From: Streptomyces sp. 6-11-2
GTDB taxonomy: Bacteria > Actinomycetota > Actinomycetes > Streptomycetales > Streptomycetaceae
DNA length: 64,000 nt
Assembly (NCBI RefSeq): GCF_006540305.1
Contig: NZ_BJOR01000001.1
Coordinates: forward strand, 4,836,001 to 4,900,000
Direction of reading: 5' to 3'
Position numbers and translations under genes: made by a program. The notes under the pieces were generated by a model. The model was given only the letters and a program-made list of their open reading frames with translations. It had not been told where the DNA came from and did not search any database. Shown one piece after another: positions 28,543-39,817 of the stretch (position 1 is its first letter; every line of letters starts with the position of its first letter).

Positions 28543-29643
28543 CTACAGCGTCCGCACCCCCACCTGCTCCCAGGCCTTCCGCACGGCCTCGAGTTCGCCG
28601 CCGTCGGTGCCGTACCGCTCCCGCGCGGCCCGCACGGTGAGCGTGGCGAAGTCCGTGAACTGCGCGTCCTCGTGCAGCTCGCCGCCGGTCAGCACGTCGT
28701 ACCAGAGCTGCCCCGCCTTCTCCCAGGCGTGGCCGCCGAGCGCGGTGGCGACCAGGTAGAAGGCGTGGTTGGGAATGCCGGAGTTGATGTGCACGCCGCC
28801 GTTGTCGCTGCCCGTGTGGACGTAGTGGTCCATCGTGGCCGGCTGCGGGTCCTTGCCGAGCACGTCGTCGTCGTACGCCGTGCCGGGTGCCTTCATGGAG
28901 CGCAGCGCGGTGCCGCTGACGCCCGGGGCCAGCAGCCCGGCGCCGATCAGCCAGTCGGCCTCGCTGGCGGTCTGGCCGAGCGTGTACTGCTTGATCAGCG
29001 AGCCGAAGACGTCGGAGAGCGACTCGTTGAGCGCGCCGGACTGCCCGAAGTAGGCCAGGTTGGCGGTGTGCTGGGTGACGCCGTGGGTCAGCTCGTGGCC
29101 GATGACGTCGACCGGGATGGTGAAGTCCAGGAAGATCTCGCCGTCGCCGTCGCCGAACACCATCTGCTCGCCGTTCCAGAAGGCGTTGTTGTACTTCTCG
29201 TCGTAGTGCACGCTGGCGTCCAGCGGCAGGCCGCTGCCGTCGATCGAGTCGCGCCGGTAGGCCGTGCGGTACAGCTCGAAGGTGGCGCCGAGGCCGGCGT
29301 AGGCGCGGTTGACCGTGGCGTCCCCGCCGGGCTCCTCGCCCTCGCCGCGCACCTTCCTCCCGGGCAGGTCGGTGCCGTGCCGGGCGTCGTAGACGGTGCG
29401 GTGCGGCTGCCCGTCCCGCTTGCCCGCGGGCGCGGCGACGGCGGGTGCGCCGATGACGGTGGTCAGCCGCCGCCGGGTGCGCTCGAAGGCGTCGCGCTCC
29501 AGGGTCCGGCGGGCGGGTCCGGAGAGCGCGGGGTCGTCGTTGCGGGCGAGGCGGTCCAGGACGTGCGGCGGCACGATGGTGCAGAAGACGGGCTCGAAGC
29601 CCCCGTTGGTCGGCGTGGTCGTCGTGGTCGTCGTGGTCGGCAT
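28543..29643 (-). CDS. M4 family metallopeptidase, protealysin-like
   Basis: 366-residue zinc metalloprotease of the thermolysin family. A short propeptide with FCTIVPPHVLDRL (protealysin PPxxL motif) is at residues 17-30, zinc-binding HELTHGVTQ near 180 with the Glu ligand in LNESLSD, and the transition-state His in HINSGIPNHAFY. There is no signal peptide, only a poly-Thr N-terminus, as in protealysins. The ATG at 29643 is chosen because the homologous region starts soon after it; an ATG at 29688 is possible. It is paired with the inhibitor-like gene downstream. Confidence 0.88.
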   Translation of the reverse strand: MPTTTTTTTTPTNGGFEPVFCTIVPPHVLDRLARNDDPALSGPARRTLERDAFERTRRRLTTVIGAPAVAAPAGKRDGQPHRTVYDARHGTDLPGRKVRGEGEEPGGDATVNRAYAGLGATFELYRTAYRRDSIDGSGLPLDASVHYDEKYNNAFWNGEQMVFGDGDGEIFLDFTIPVDVIGHELTHGVTQHTANLAYFGQSGALNESLSDVFGSLIKQYTLGQTASEADWLIGAGLLAPGVSGTALRSMKAPGTAYDDDVLGKDPQPATMDHYVHTGSDNGGVHINSGIPNHAFYLVATALGGHAWEKAGQLWYDVLTGGELHEDAQFTDFATLTVRAARERYGTDGGELEAVRKAWEQVGVRTL

Positions 29644-29701
29644 ACCAGGCACACTTGCACTGTGTTGTCGCGCTGTCACCATCCGCAACCATGATTGGTG
29701 A

Positions 29702-31759
<2,058 letters not shown>

Positions 31760-31779
31760 CCGCTCTGACCGGCGCTTTC

Positions 31780-31815
31780 GGGGCCCCGGCCGCCTGCTGA
31801 GGCGGCCGGGGCCCC
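31780..31815. terminator. leuA terminator
   Basis: Perfect 16-bp stem GGGGCCCCGGCCGCCT / AGGCGGCCGGGGCCCC with GCTG loop, 20 nt after the leuA stop. No long T-run, typical for high-GC terminators. Confidence 0.8.
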
Positions 31816-31954
31816 GTCGTGCGCCCGACGAGTATCGGCCAGTCTCCGCCGCAGGTCACGGAAAGGTCTCCTCCGGGGTACTGACGACACCTCGACAATG
31901 TGGCTAACATCACGCCAGTGCGGCGATGTTGCCGTGCCGTTACGGAGGTGGGAC

Positions 31955-32653
31955 GTGCTGCCAGTACGGGGACGAAACGGCCGTGTCACCAGGCTTGCCC
32001 GGCTGCTGGGCACCCGTACCGCGTGGACGCCGGTCGGCGACGGCGAGTTCTTCTGCCCCGGCTGCGGCGGGGATCGCAACTACCAGCGGCTGAGCGGGCG
32101 TCGGCGCTTCACCGTCCTCGGCGTGCCGCTGCTGCCGCGAGGCACGGCCGGGCCGGTCGTCGAGTGCGCCGCCTGCGGCGGCCACTTCGGCACGGACGTC
32201 CTGGACCATCCGACGACCACCCGCTTCTCCGCGATGCTCCGCGACGCCGTGCACACGGTCGCCCTGGCGGTGCTGTCCGCGGGCGGAACCGGCTCCCGTA
32301 CGGCCCTGGAGACCGCCGCGGCCACCGTCCGCGCGGCCGGCCTGGCCGACTGCACCGAGGAGCAACTGGCCGCCCTGGTCGAGGCGCTGGCCGCGGACAC
32401 CGGGCGCGCCTACGACGACCAGCCGTGCGGCGCGGGCCTGGCCATAGAGCTGCACGAGGCCCTCGACCCGCTCGCCCCACACCTGGCCCCCGCGGGCCGG
32501 GAGTCGATCCTCCTCCAGGCCGCCCGCATCGCCCTGGCCGACGGCCCCTACACCCCCGCCGAACACGACACCCTCAGCACCGTCGGCGCGGCCCTGACCA
32601 TCTGCACGGACGAGGTGACCCGGCTGCTGACGGCGGCGCGCACACCTTCGTAG
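31955..32653 (+). CDS. TerB-like protein with N-terminal zinc ribbon
   Basis: 232-residue protein. An N-terminal zinc-ribbon-like segment (CPGCGGDRNYQ at about 31-41 and VECAACGGHF near 70) precedes an all-helical TerB-like domain (HTVALAVLSAGG, LLQAARIALADGPYTPAEHDTLSTVGAAL). TerB-type proteins are linked to tellurite resistance and membrane-stress complexes; no other ter genes are visible here. GTG 31955 is selected because GGAGG at 31944-31948 is 6 nt upstream; a longer reading to 31898 is less likely. Confidence 0.78.
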   Translation: MLPVRGRNGRVTRLARLLGTRTAWTPVGDGEFFCPGCGGDRNYQRLSGRRRFTVLGVPLLPRGTAGPVVECAACGGHFGTDVLDHPTTTRFSAMLRDAVHTVALAVLSAGGTGSRTALETAAATVRAAGLADCTEEQLAALVEALAADTGRAYDDQPCGAGLAIELHEALDPLAPHLAPAGRESILLQAARIALADGPYTPAEHDTLSTVGAALTICTDEVTRLLTAARTPS

Positions 32654-32787
32654 CACCCGCTGCCCGGCTGGACCCGGCCTCTCCCGTGGGCGGCACATGG
32701 GGCGCGTGGTGGGCACCCCGCGTCTCCGGGACTCGGACCGGCCCGTCCCCGACCGATGCGACGGGGCCCAGGCACCCCCGGACCGAC

Positions 32788-33299
32788 GTGCGACTGGAGA
32801 TGCGGCACGCGACGGTCACCGTGCACGGAGCCTCGCCCGCGGCGTCCGCCCGCCTCCCCGTTCGCATGGGCGACCTGCCCCGCGAGCCTGTCGGCTTCCA
32901 GTCCCGAGAGGACCTGGTGGCGGACCTCGCCCGCGTCGCCGAGGGGAACGGGCTGACCGTCGTCCACGCTGTCACCGGGGCCCGCGGCGTCGGCAAGACC
33001 CAGCCCGCCGCCGCGTACGCCCGGCGCCGCATCGAGGAGGGCTGGCCCGTGGTCGCCTGGATCGCGGCGGAGAGCAGCGGCCGGCTCACGTCCTGACTCG
33101 CCGAACTGGCGGAGCAGTTGGGGGTGCGTGAGGCCGGTGACGACACCGCGTCCGGAGCTCGGGCGGCGCTCACCGCGTCTTCGGCCCCGACAGCGTCCAG
33201 GTCAGGCGGCTCGCCCGCCGCCAGGCTCTGCTGTGCCTCCTCACCGGCCACCCGCGCCGCCTACGCACCGCTCTGCGCACGAGTGCCTTGTCCACGTGA
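32788..33299 (+). pseudogene. NB-ARC/TPR protein remnant
   Basis: Degenerate STAND-ATPase fragment. A GTG-initiated frame reads PREPVGFQSREDLVADLARVA, Walker A GARGVGKTQPAAAYA and VVAWIAAESSGRL, then hits TGA at 33094; the same frame resumes with LAELAEQLGV. After a frame change at about 33170, HRVFGPDSVQVRRLARRQAL resembles a TPR repeat (FGPDHPxTL type) and stops at 33297. The middle of the ATPase and nearly all TPRs are gone. The intact ancestor would have been a large regulator or defence-type NLR protein. High confidence that it is broken, moderate on the exact limits. Confidence 0.7.
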
Positions 33300-33466
33300 G
33301 CCGGGCAGGCCGCGGCCGGTCACGGGGCGGGGAAGGGTGTTGTCGCCACGCCGGGCACACCGCGGAGACGTCGTGGCAGACGTGGAGCGTACGGTGGTTC
33401 GAACAGGTGCGACGCAGGGACGCTGCCCGGGCGGGGGCGAGGAGAACAACCACACGGAGGTGTGCA

Positions 33467-34429
33467 TTGTCGGCCGGCGTGGTGGTGATCGGTGCCGGAG
33501 TCGTGGGACTCACCACAGCGGTGTGTCTGGCGGAGTCCGGAATGGACGTACGGGTGGACACGGATCGGTCCCCGGGCGAGACGACCTCGGCAGCCGCGGG
33601 CGCGATGTGGGATCCGTACCTGGTGGAGCCCGCTCACCTGGTCGACCGGTGGAGCCGCGTGACCCTGTCGGTGCTGAACACGTTGAGCGCCGATGCGGAG
33701 ACGGGGATCCGACAGGTGGAAGGAACTCATGAGTCCCGGATTTCCCGCGGGATGCCGGAGTGGGGCAGCCTGGTCGAAGCCCGCGTCTGTGAACCCGGTG
33801 AACTCCGCCCGGGTTTCCTGTCCGGGTGGCGTTATCGTGCCCCCGTCGTCGACATGCCCCGATATCTGCGCTACCTGGCCCGCCGGCTCGAGCGGGCCGG
33901 CGGTCACCTCCGCCGTCGCCGTTACCACACGCTCGAAGAAGCGGTGCGCGAAGCGCCGGTGGTCGTCAACTGCTCGGGCGCGGGAGCCCGTTCGCTCGCG
34001 GCGGACCCCTCGGTCGAGGCGGTGCGCGGCCAACTGGTGGTGGTCGAGAACCCGGGTATTCGGTCGTTCTTCTGCGACGACACCCCGGGGGCCGACGAGC
34101 TCACCTACATTTACCCGCACTCCGACGCCGTGGTCCTCGGGGGGACTGCGGTGTCCGGGAACTGGGACCTGCGCCCCGACGAGGCCGCGGCTCGGGAGAT
34201 CGTCCAGCGCTGCGTCGCGGTCGAACCGTCCCTCGCGGGTGCCCGCGTACTCGAGCACCGGGTCGGGCTGCGGCCGGCGCGGGAGGAGGTGCGACTCGAG
34301 GGGGCGCCCCATGAGGGCACACTGCTCCTGCACAACTACGGTCATGGCGGAGCTGGACTGACCCTGTCGTGGGGGTGCGCCCGTGAGGTCGCCGAGCGGA
34401 TCCGCGGGGCGACCGGACTCATTCCCTGA
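33467..34429 (+). CDS. D-amino-acid-oxidase-like FAD oxidoreductase
   Basis: 320-residue FAD enzyme of the DAO family. FAD-binding VVVIGAGVVGLTTAVCLAE at residues 4-22, the AGAMWDPYL segment, GWRYRAPVVDMPRYLRYL substrate region, and the C-terminal HRVGLRPAREEVRLE and NYGHGGAGLTLSWG motifs typical of D-amino acid oxidases. The start is a TTG at 33467 with GGAGG at 33456-33460, six bases away; GTGs further in would cut the FAD strand. Expected reaction: oxidative deamination of a D-amino acid to the 2-oxo acid with H2O2. It converges on, and overlaps by 11 nt, the acetyltransferase-membrane protein gene. Confidence 0.87.
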   Translation: MSAGVVVIGAGVVGLTTAVCLAESGMDVRVDTDRSPGETTSAAAGAMWDPYLVEPAHLVDRWSRVTLSVLNTLSADAETGIRQVEGTHESRISRGMPEWGSLVEARVCEPGELRPGFLSGWRYRAPVVDMPRYLRYLARRLERAGGHLRRRRYHTLEEAVREAPVVVNCSGAGARSLAADPSVEAVRGQLVVVENPGIRSFFCDDTPGADELTYIYPHSDAVVLGGTAVSGNWDLRPDEAAAREIVQRCVAVEPSLAGARVLEHRVGLRPAREEVRLEGAPHEGTLLLHNYGHGGAGLTLSWGCAREVAERIRGATGLIP

Positions 34430-35642
34430 TCTGCCACTGCCGGCGCTCCGTGATTCCCTGCTCCGAGCCTCTGCGGAAGAGGTACAACCAGGTCCGCATC
34501 GCCAGCGCGGCGCCCAGGGCGGCGGTCCACGGCCAGCTGGTGGTCTTCGTTGTCACGAGCGCCGCACCGAGTACCGGCGAGACAGCGGTGAACACCATCA
34601 AAGCGATTTCGCTTCGGCTCCGGCGAAATCGGAAAGCGATGGAAAACTCGGAATGCTCGTACCAGGCGATCGCGGCGCTCAGCACGACGGCCAGGACCAT
34701 GGCGGTCCATGGATTGCTGCTGACTTGGGCGTAAGTGACGGGAAGTGAGATCACGAAAGGTAACACGCCGCCGTACTCGGACAGCACGTTCCCCCACTTC
34801 ATGATCTTGCCGAACGAGTTCGAGCGTATTCGGGCCAGTTCACCGGAGGCGCTCGCGTACACGATCAGAGAGAGCACGGTGCTGAAGGTTGCTCCGATGA
34901 GCAGCAGACGGACATCGTCAGGGAATCGTTTCGATGCAAAGGCGAAGCCCAGGAGGAACGTCACAGCGGCGAGAATGGAACCGGAGAAGGCTATGCCCGC
35001 CGCGGCTTCCCCGGACTGCAGGGTCGCCGGGTCGTCCCGCTCAAAGCGTGCGATTTCGAATGCGGGCGCACCGGACAGGGTGACCAGGGCCGTTACGGCG
35101 TGGTCGGCGGGTGCCAAGGATTCCATGAGCTGTTCACGGGCGCTTGTGTGAACGAGATGCCGCGCATCCGGATCGATGTATTCGACGCGCGTTGTGTGCT
35201 GGAAGTGGATGGGAAGCGCGTCATCCGTACCGCTGGTGTGCATGACCCGAGTTCCTATGAAGCCGCAGGCCAGTAAGAGGCGCGTCACCGTCGGCTGCCC
35301 GGTGTTCGCCACGGCGGAGACCAGTGGCGGTTCGCCGGACCTTTGCGGAACCTGCCGCAGCATCTCGGCCAGGAGCTGTGATGCCACGCCGTTCCGGCGC
35401 ATCCCGGCCCGGACCGCGATCACCGACAGGCGCACGTGTCCCGGGGAAGGCATCTCCGCGGCGACGCAACCCACCAACTCGCCCGAGGACTCGGCCACTC
35501 GAACCAGCCTGCGCTCAAGGGCCTCGGCAAGGAGTGCCGGCGACGGCACGACGGCCGCGTCACACGTATCGGCCAACAGGGTTCGGATCTGGGCGAGATC
35601 AACGGGGAGGGCCATCCGGGTAGACCATGCGGCCATGTCCAT
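34419..35642 (-). CDS. GNAT acetyltransferase fused to multi-pass membrane domain
   Basis: 407-residue two-part protein. Residues 1-150 look like a GNAT acetyltransferase: VRVAESSGELVGCVAA, LSVIAVRAGMRRNGVASQLLAEML (acetyl-CoA loop RxxGxA) and VANTGQPTVTRLLLACGFIGTRV. The rest has about six hydrophobic helices (near 215-235, 245-265, 280-300, 305-325, 345-365 and 370-390) with short loops and no family I recognise. No ribosome site stands out at the ATG. The 3' end overlaps the DAO-like gene by 11 nt. GC and codon usage seem slightly less extreme than in the neighbours, suggesting acquired DNA. The fusion could acetylate a membrane-associated substrate; function unknown. Confidence 0.72.
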   Translation of the reverse strand: MDMAAWSTRMALPVDLAQIRTLLADTCDAAVVPSPALLAEALERRLVRVAESSGELVGCVAAEMPSPGHVRLSVIAVRAGMRRNGVASQLLAEMLRQVPQRSGEPPLVSAVANTGQPTVTRLLLACGFIGTRVMHTSGTDDALPIHFQHTTRVEYIDPDARHLVHTSAREQLMESLAPADHAVTALVTLSGAPAFEIARFERDDPATLQSGEAAAGIAFSGSILAAVTFLLGFAFASKRFPDDVRLLLIGATFSTVLSLIVYASASGELARIRSNSFGKIMKWGNVLSEYGGVLPFVISLPVTYAQVSSNPWTAMVLAVVLSAAIAWYEHSEFSIAFRFRRSRSEIALMVFTAVSPVLGAALVTTKTTSWPWTAALGAALAMRTWLYLFRRGSEQGITERRQWQIRE

Positions 35643-35906
35643 GGGGTCCGTTCAGCCGGTCGGAGTGTGGGGGGATCCTACAGATCGAAGGTCTGATGTA
35701 CAGCGGGTGCGGGTGCGGGTCCTGCCTGCGCAGTCCCCCGGTCGGTGATCCTCGGTGCCCTGCCCTGCCCTGCCCTGGCCTTGCCGACCACCCGCCGGCT
35801 GTCTGCCCCGTGAGCGGGGACGACTTCCTGGAGGCGGCGGCTTCGGACACCCGGCTTGTATAGTCGCCGCGCCGCGACGGACATGTCGGAAGGGGATGCC
35901 GGAGCC

Positions 35907-36377
35907 GTGAACGGGGAGCACGAGCACTACGCCGGACACGAGGAGCCGTGGGACGAGCGGACCCCGGGCGTCCTGCGACTGCCGTCCGGACGGCTGGTAC
36001 GGGGCAGAGGCCTGCGCCACGCCCTCGACCCGTCGGCGCAGACCCCGTCGTACGGCGTCTACCTCCTCGGCGGACAGCCGCCCGCGACCCCCTGGGCGTC
36101 CCGCTGGCTGCGCTGGCCCGACTTCCGCCTCCCGGCGGACCGTGAGGAGGCCCGCTCGGTGCTCACCGACGCCTGGGCCCGCGCCACCACCGAACGCGTC
36201 GAACTCGCCTGCGCCGGCGGCCGCGGCCGCACCGGCACGGCCCTGGCCTGCCTGGCGGTCCTCGACGGCGTACCGGCGAAGGAGGCCGTCGCCTACGTCA
36301 GAACCCACTACGACCGGCACGCGGTGGAGACACCGTGGCAGAAGCGGTACGTACGGCGCTTCACGCCGCCGCTGTGA
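35907..36377 (+). CDS. Dual-specificity-type protein phosphatase
   Basis: 156-residue cysteine phosphatase of the PTP superfamily. The P-loop reads ACAGGRGRTGTALAC (CX5R) near residue 100, preceded by the WPDFRLPAD general-acid loop. Similar proteins are widespread in Streptomyces as tyrosine-phosphatase-like. GTG at 35907 is selected; an ATG at 35883 is possible. A TATAGT-type -10 element lies near 35860. Intracellular; substrate unknown. Confidence 0.82.
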   Translation: MNGEHEHYAGHEEPWDERTPGVLRLPSGRLVRGRGLRHALDPSAQTPSYGVYLLGGQPPATPWASRWLRWPDFRLPADREEARSVLTDAWARATTERVELACAGGRGRTGTALACLAVLDGVPAKEAVAYVRTHYDRHAVETPWQKRYVRRFTPPL

Positions 36378-36508
36378 CCGCCGCTGTGACTGCTCCTGCG
36401 CCGGCGGGCGTTCCCCGGGAATCGCGACCCTGACCCAGCGGCTCACGCGACGGCGTACGCCGACGCCCGCAGCCGCGGCGCGGCGCCCTGAGCGCCGAGC
36501 GCCGTGCC

Positions 36509-37411
36509 CTATCCCAGTGCCTCCGCCACCGCGGCGGCGGTCCGGGCCACGAGGGCGTCGTCGTACGGGGCGTCCCGGGCCGGTTTGGTCGACAGCACGG
36601 CCAGGACCACGGGGGAACCGGACCTGGTCCACGCGACACCCACGTCGTTGGTGGTGCCGTGGGCACCGGAGCCCGTCTTGTCCGCGACCGTCCAGGTCGG
36701 CGGCAGGCCCGCGCGGAAGCGGTTCGCGCTGGTGGTGTTGTTCAGCAGCCAGCGCGTCAGCAGCCGGCGGTCGTCACGGTTCAGCGCGTCGCCGAGGACG
36801 AGACGGGCGTAGGTGCGGCCGATCGCGCGCGGGCTCGTGGTGTCCGTGAGCCGCCAGGGCTCGGCGGTGTTGAGGTCCGGCTCCCAGCGGTCCAGGCGGG
36901 TCACCGGGTCGCCGAGCGAGCGGGCGAAGCGGGTGACGGCGGTGGGGCCGCCGAGCTCGCGCAGGAGCAGGTTGCCGGCGGTGTTGTCGCTGAAGCGGAT
37001 GGCGACGTCGGCGAGTTCGGCGATGGTCATGCCCGTGGCCAGGTGCGCACGGGTCTGGTCGGAGCCTTCCAGCACCAGGTCGGCCTCGGTGTAGTGGACG
37101 CGGCGCGAGAGGACCTTGCCATGGCGGTCCAGGTCCCGCAGGACCGCTGCCGCCGCCAGGGTCTTGAACACCGAGCACATCGGGAAGCGCTCGTCGGCCC
37201 GGTACCGGACGGTCCGGCCGGTGGCGGGGTTGTGGGCGAACACGCCCAGCCGGGCGCCGTGCCCCTGCTCCAGGGCGCGCAGGCGCGCGGTGGTGCCGTC
37301 GTCCGGCAGGGCGTGCGCGGGCGTGGCCGTGGCGGCGGCCGTCGCCACGGTGAGAGCGGCGGTGGTCAGCAGGGCACGTCGGGTCGGCGCGGACTTCCTC
37401 GGGGCTCGGAT
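36509..37411 (-). CDS. Class A beta-lactamase with apparent ATC start
   Basis: Exported serine beta-lactamase, 300 aa. Active-site motifs: SxxK in PMCSVFKTL near residue 77, SDN in RFSDNTAGN, the omega-loop Glu in RWEPDLNTAEP and KTG in VADKTGSGAHG. A Tat-type signal is clear (TRRALLTTAALTVATAAATA, cleavage after AHA). In frame, the only codon that starts this signal behind a proper ribosome site is ATC at 37411-37409: GGAGG lies 8 nt upstream. The nearest upstream ATG (37579) is far off over recO, and the next GTG would cut the signal. So it probably uses a non-canonical start, or carries an ATG to ATC change. It is divergent from recO. Confidence 0.88.
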   Translation of the reverse strand: MRAPRKSAPTRRALLTTAALTVATAAATATPAHALPDDGTTARLRALEQGHGARLGVFAHNPATGRTVRYRADERFPMCSVFKTLAAAAVLRDLDRHGKVLSRRVHYTEADLVLEGSDQTRAHLATGMTIAELADVAIRFSDNTAGNLLLRELGGPTAVTRFARSLGDPVTRLDRWEPDLNTAEPWRLTDTTSPRAIGRTYARLVLGDALNRDDRRLLTRWLLNNTTSANRFRAGLPPTWTVADKTGSGAHGTTNDVGVAWTRSGSPVVLAVLSTKPARDAPYDDALVARTAAAVAEALG

Positions 37412-37577
37412 GGCGCTCTCCTCCGGTCGGTGCGGACGGAACGATCCGTCGGTGCGGACAGGACGATCTCCACAGTGACCGACACCGCCGGGGACATCGC
37501 GGTTGCGCCGCGCCGGGAGCCCGACCGGGGTGCGGGCGCGGCCACGCCCACATCCGCCGTGAGCGACAATGGACCCC

Positions 37578-38324
37578 ATGAGTCTGTTCCGCGACGACGG
37601 CATCGTGCTGCGCACCCAGAAGCTGGGTGAGGCGGACCGGATCATCACGTTGCTCACCCGCGGGCACGGACGGGTGCGGGCCGTGGCACGGGGGGTGCGG
37701 CGGACGAAGTCGAAGTTCGGGGCCCGGCTCGAGCCGTTCTCGCACGTGGACGTGCAGTTCTTCGCTCGGGGCAGTGAGCTGGTGGGGCGGGGGCTGCCGC
37801 TGTGCACGCAGAGCGAGACCATCGCCCCCTACGGCGGCGGGATCGTGACCGACTACGCCCGCTACACCGCCGGGACGGCCATGCTGGAGACCGCCGAGCG
37901 GTTCACCGACCACGAGGGCGAGCCGGCCGTCCAGCAGTACCTGCTGCTGGTGGGCGCCCTGCGCACCCTCGCCCGGGGCGAGCACGCCCCGCACCTCGTG
38001 CTCGACGCCTTCCTGCTGCGGTCGCTGGCCGTCAACGGCTACGCGCCCACCTTCGGCGACTGCGCCAGGTGCGGGATGCCCGGTCCGAACCGCTTCTTCT
38101 CGGTGGCCTCCGGCGGCTCGGTCTGCGCCGACTGCCGGGTGCCCGGCAGCGTCGTACCCTCGCCGCAGACGCTCGCGCTGCTCGGCGCGCTGCTCACGGG
38201 GGACTGGGAGACCGCGGACGCGTGCGAGCCGCGGTACGTCAGGGAGGGCGGCGGGCTGGTCTCCGCCTACCTGCACTGGCACCTGGAGCGCGGGCTGCGC
38301 TCACTTCGGTACGTGGAAAAGTAG
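37578..38324 (+). CDS. recO: DNA repair protein RecO
   Basis: 248-residue recombination mediator of the RecFOR pathway that loads RecA at gaps. N-terminal OB fold ([26 protein letters not shown]) and a zinc finger CARCG...CADC near 165-190. ATG 37578 is favoured over 37569 by similarity of the opening residues to other Streptomyces RecO. It is followed 55 nt later by uppS, the usual actinobacterial pair. Confidence 0.95.
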   Translation: MSLFRDDGIVLRTQKLGEADRIITLLTRGHGRVRAVARGVRRTKSKFGARLEPFSHVDVQFFARGSELVGRGLPLCTQSETIAPYGGGIVTDYARYTAGTAMLETAERFTDHEGEPAVQQYLLLVGALRTLARGEHAPHLVLDAFLLRSLAVNGYAPTFGDCARCGMPGPNRFFSVASGGSVCADCRVPGSVVPSPQTLALLGALLTGDWETADACEPRYVREGGGLVSAYLHWHLERGLRSLRYVEK

Positions 38325-38379
38325 TACGCCCACCAAGCAGTACGTCAGTACGCCCGAAAACAAGGGAGACGAGAAGCAC

Positions 38380-39213
38380 ATGGCCGTACGCGGGATCCTG
38401 GGGCGCCGGCGCCCGGAGTACAGGGCGCCCGAGCCGCATCCGTCCGGCGCCCGCGCGCCGAAGCTCCCCGGAGAGCTGGTCCCCGAGCATGTGGCGATCG
38501 TCATGGACGGGAACGGGCGCTGGGCCAAGGAGCGCGGGCTGCCCCGCACCGAGGGGCACAAGGTCGGTGCCGAGCGGGTGCTGGACGTGTTGCAGGGCGC
38601 GATCGAGATCGGCGTCGGCAACATCTCCCTGTACGCCTTCTCCACCGAGAACTGGAAGCGCTCGCCCGACGAGGTGCGCTTCCTGATGAACTTCAACCGC
38701 GACTTCATCCGCAAGACCCGCGACCAGCTCGACGAACTCGGCATCCGGGTGCGCTGGGTGGGCCGTATGCCCAAGCTGTGGAAGTCGGTCGCCAAGGAGC
38801 TCCAGGTCGCCCAGGAGCAGACCAAGGACAACGACCGGCTCACGCTGTACTTCTGCATGAACTACGGCGGCCGGGCCGAACTCGCGGACGCGGCCAAGGC
38901 GCTCGCGGAGGACGTCAGGGCGGGCCGGCTCGACCCGTCCAAGGTCACCGAGAAGACCATCCAGAAGTACCTGTACTACCCGGACATGCCGGACGTCGAC
39001 CTGTTCCTGCGCCCGAGCGGTGAGCAGCGCACGTCCAACTACCTGCTCTGGCAGAGCGCGTACGCGGAGATGGTCTTCCAGGACGTCCTGTGGCCCGACT
39101 TCGACCGCCGCGACCTGTGGCGGGCCTGCATCGAGTTCGCCTCCCGCGACCGCCGCTTCGGCGGCGCGATCCCGAACGAGGAACTCCTCGCCATGAAGGG
39201 CGACGACGAGTAG
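38380..39213 (+). CDS. uppS: Isoprenyl transferase (undecaprenyl diphosphate synthase)
   Basis: 277-residue cis-prenyltransferase that builds the C55 carrier lipid for peptidoglycan. Key motifs: [13 protein letters not shown] (catalytic Asp), [20 protein letters not shown], and the C-terminal [28 protein letters not shown] region. GGGAGA precedes the ATG. Streptomyces carry more than one homologue, so another copy may supply the essential function. Confidence 0.94.
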   Translation: MAVRGILGRRRPEYRAPEPHPSGARAPKLPGELVPEHVAIVMDGNGRWAKERGLPRTEGHKVGAERVLDVLQGAIEIGVGNISLYAFSTENWKRSPDEVRFLMNFNRDFIRKTRDQLDELGIRVRWVGRMPKLWKSVAKELQVAQEQTKDNDRLTLYFCMNYGGRAELADAAKALAEDVRAGRLDPSKVTEKTIQKYLYYPDMPDVDLFLRPSGEQRTSNYLLWQSAYAEMVFQDVLWPDFDRRDLWRACIEFASRDRRFGGAIPNEELLAMKGDDE

Positions 39214-39348
39214 ATCAGCCCCGCTCGGGGTGCCCCCTGCGCGTAGAGCTCGGGGGAGATCGTGGACGAGGCCGTCAGGCCGAAGCGGGGGTCCGGGGGT
39301 GGCAGCCCTCCAGGGCCGGCCACCCCGGACCACCCGCACAGAACAGGC

Positions 39349-39759
39349 TCACCCCGCGGAGCAGTCCGCGCAGGTGCCGAAGATCTCCACCGTGTGGGCG
39401 ACGTTGACGTAGCCGTGCTCCGCGGCGACCGCCTCCGCCCACTTCTCCACCATCGGCCCCTCCACCTCGACCGCCTTGCCGCAGACGCGGCAGACGAGGT
39501 GGTGGTGGTGTTCGCCGGTGGAGCAGCGGCGGTAGACCGACTCGCCGTCGGAGGTGCGCAGGACGTCGACCTCGCCCGCGTCGGCGAGGGACTGAAGGGT
39601 GCGGTAGACCGTCGTCAGGCCCACCGAGTCGCCCCTGTGCTTGAGCATGTCGTGGAGCTCCTGCGCGCTGCGGAACTCGTCGACCTCGTCGAGGGCCGCC
39701 GCGACAGCGGCACGCTGCCGGGTGGCGCGGCCCTTCACGGGCGGTCCAGCGGTGGTCAC
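39349..39759 (-). CDS. zur: Zinc uptake regulator Zur (Fur family)
   Basis: 136-residue Fur-family repressor. N-terminal winged helix (TRQRAAVAAALDEVDEFRSAQELHDMLK, GLTTVYRTLQSLADAGEVDVL), the HHHHLVCRVCG metal segment near 82 and a second CxxC (FGTCADC) at the C-terminus. The paralogue is taken as Zur because it sits beside znuBCA and two Zur-box-like palindromes precede znuA. ZnuB ends 58 nt upstream, so zur may be the tail of the same operon and subject to its own control. Confidence 0.92.
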   Translation of the reverse strand: MTTAGPPVKGRATRQRAAVAAALDEVDEFRSAQELHDMLKHRGDSVGLTTVYRTLQSLADAGEVDVLRTSDGESVYRRCSTGEHHHHLVCRVCGKAVEVEGPMVEKWAEAVAAEHGYVNVAHTVEIFGTCADCSAG

Positions 39760-39817
39760 CGGTCGGCCTCCTCACGTCTCGCCTGCGGGCCATTGTGCCA
39801 GCCCGGGCCGTGCGCGG

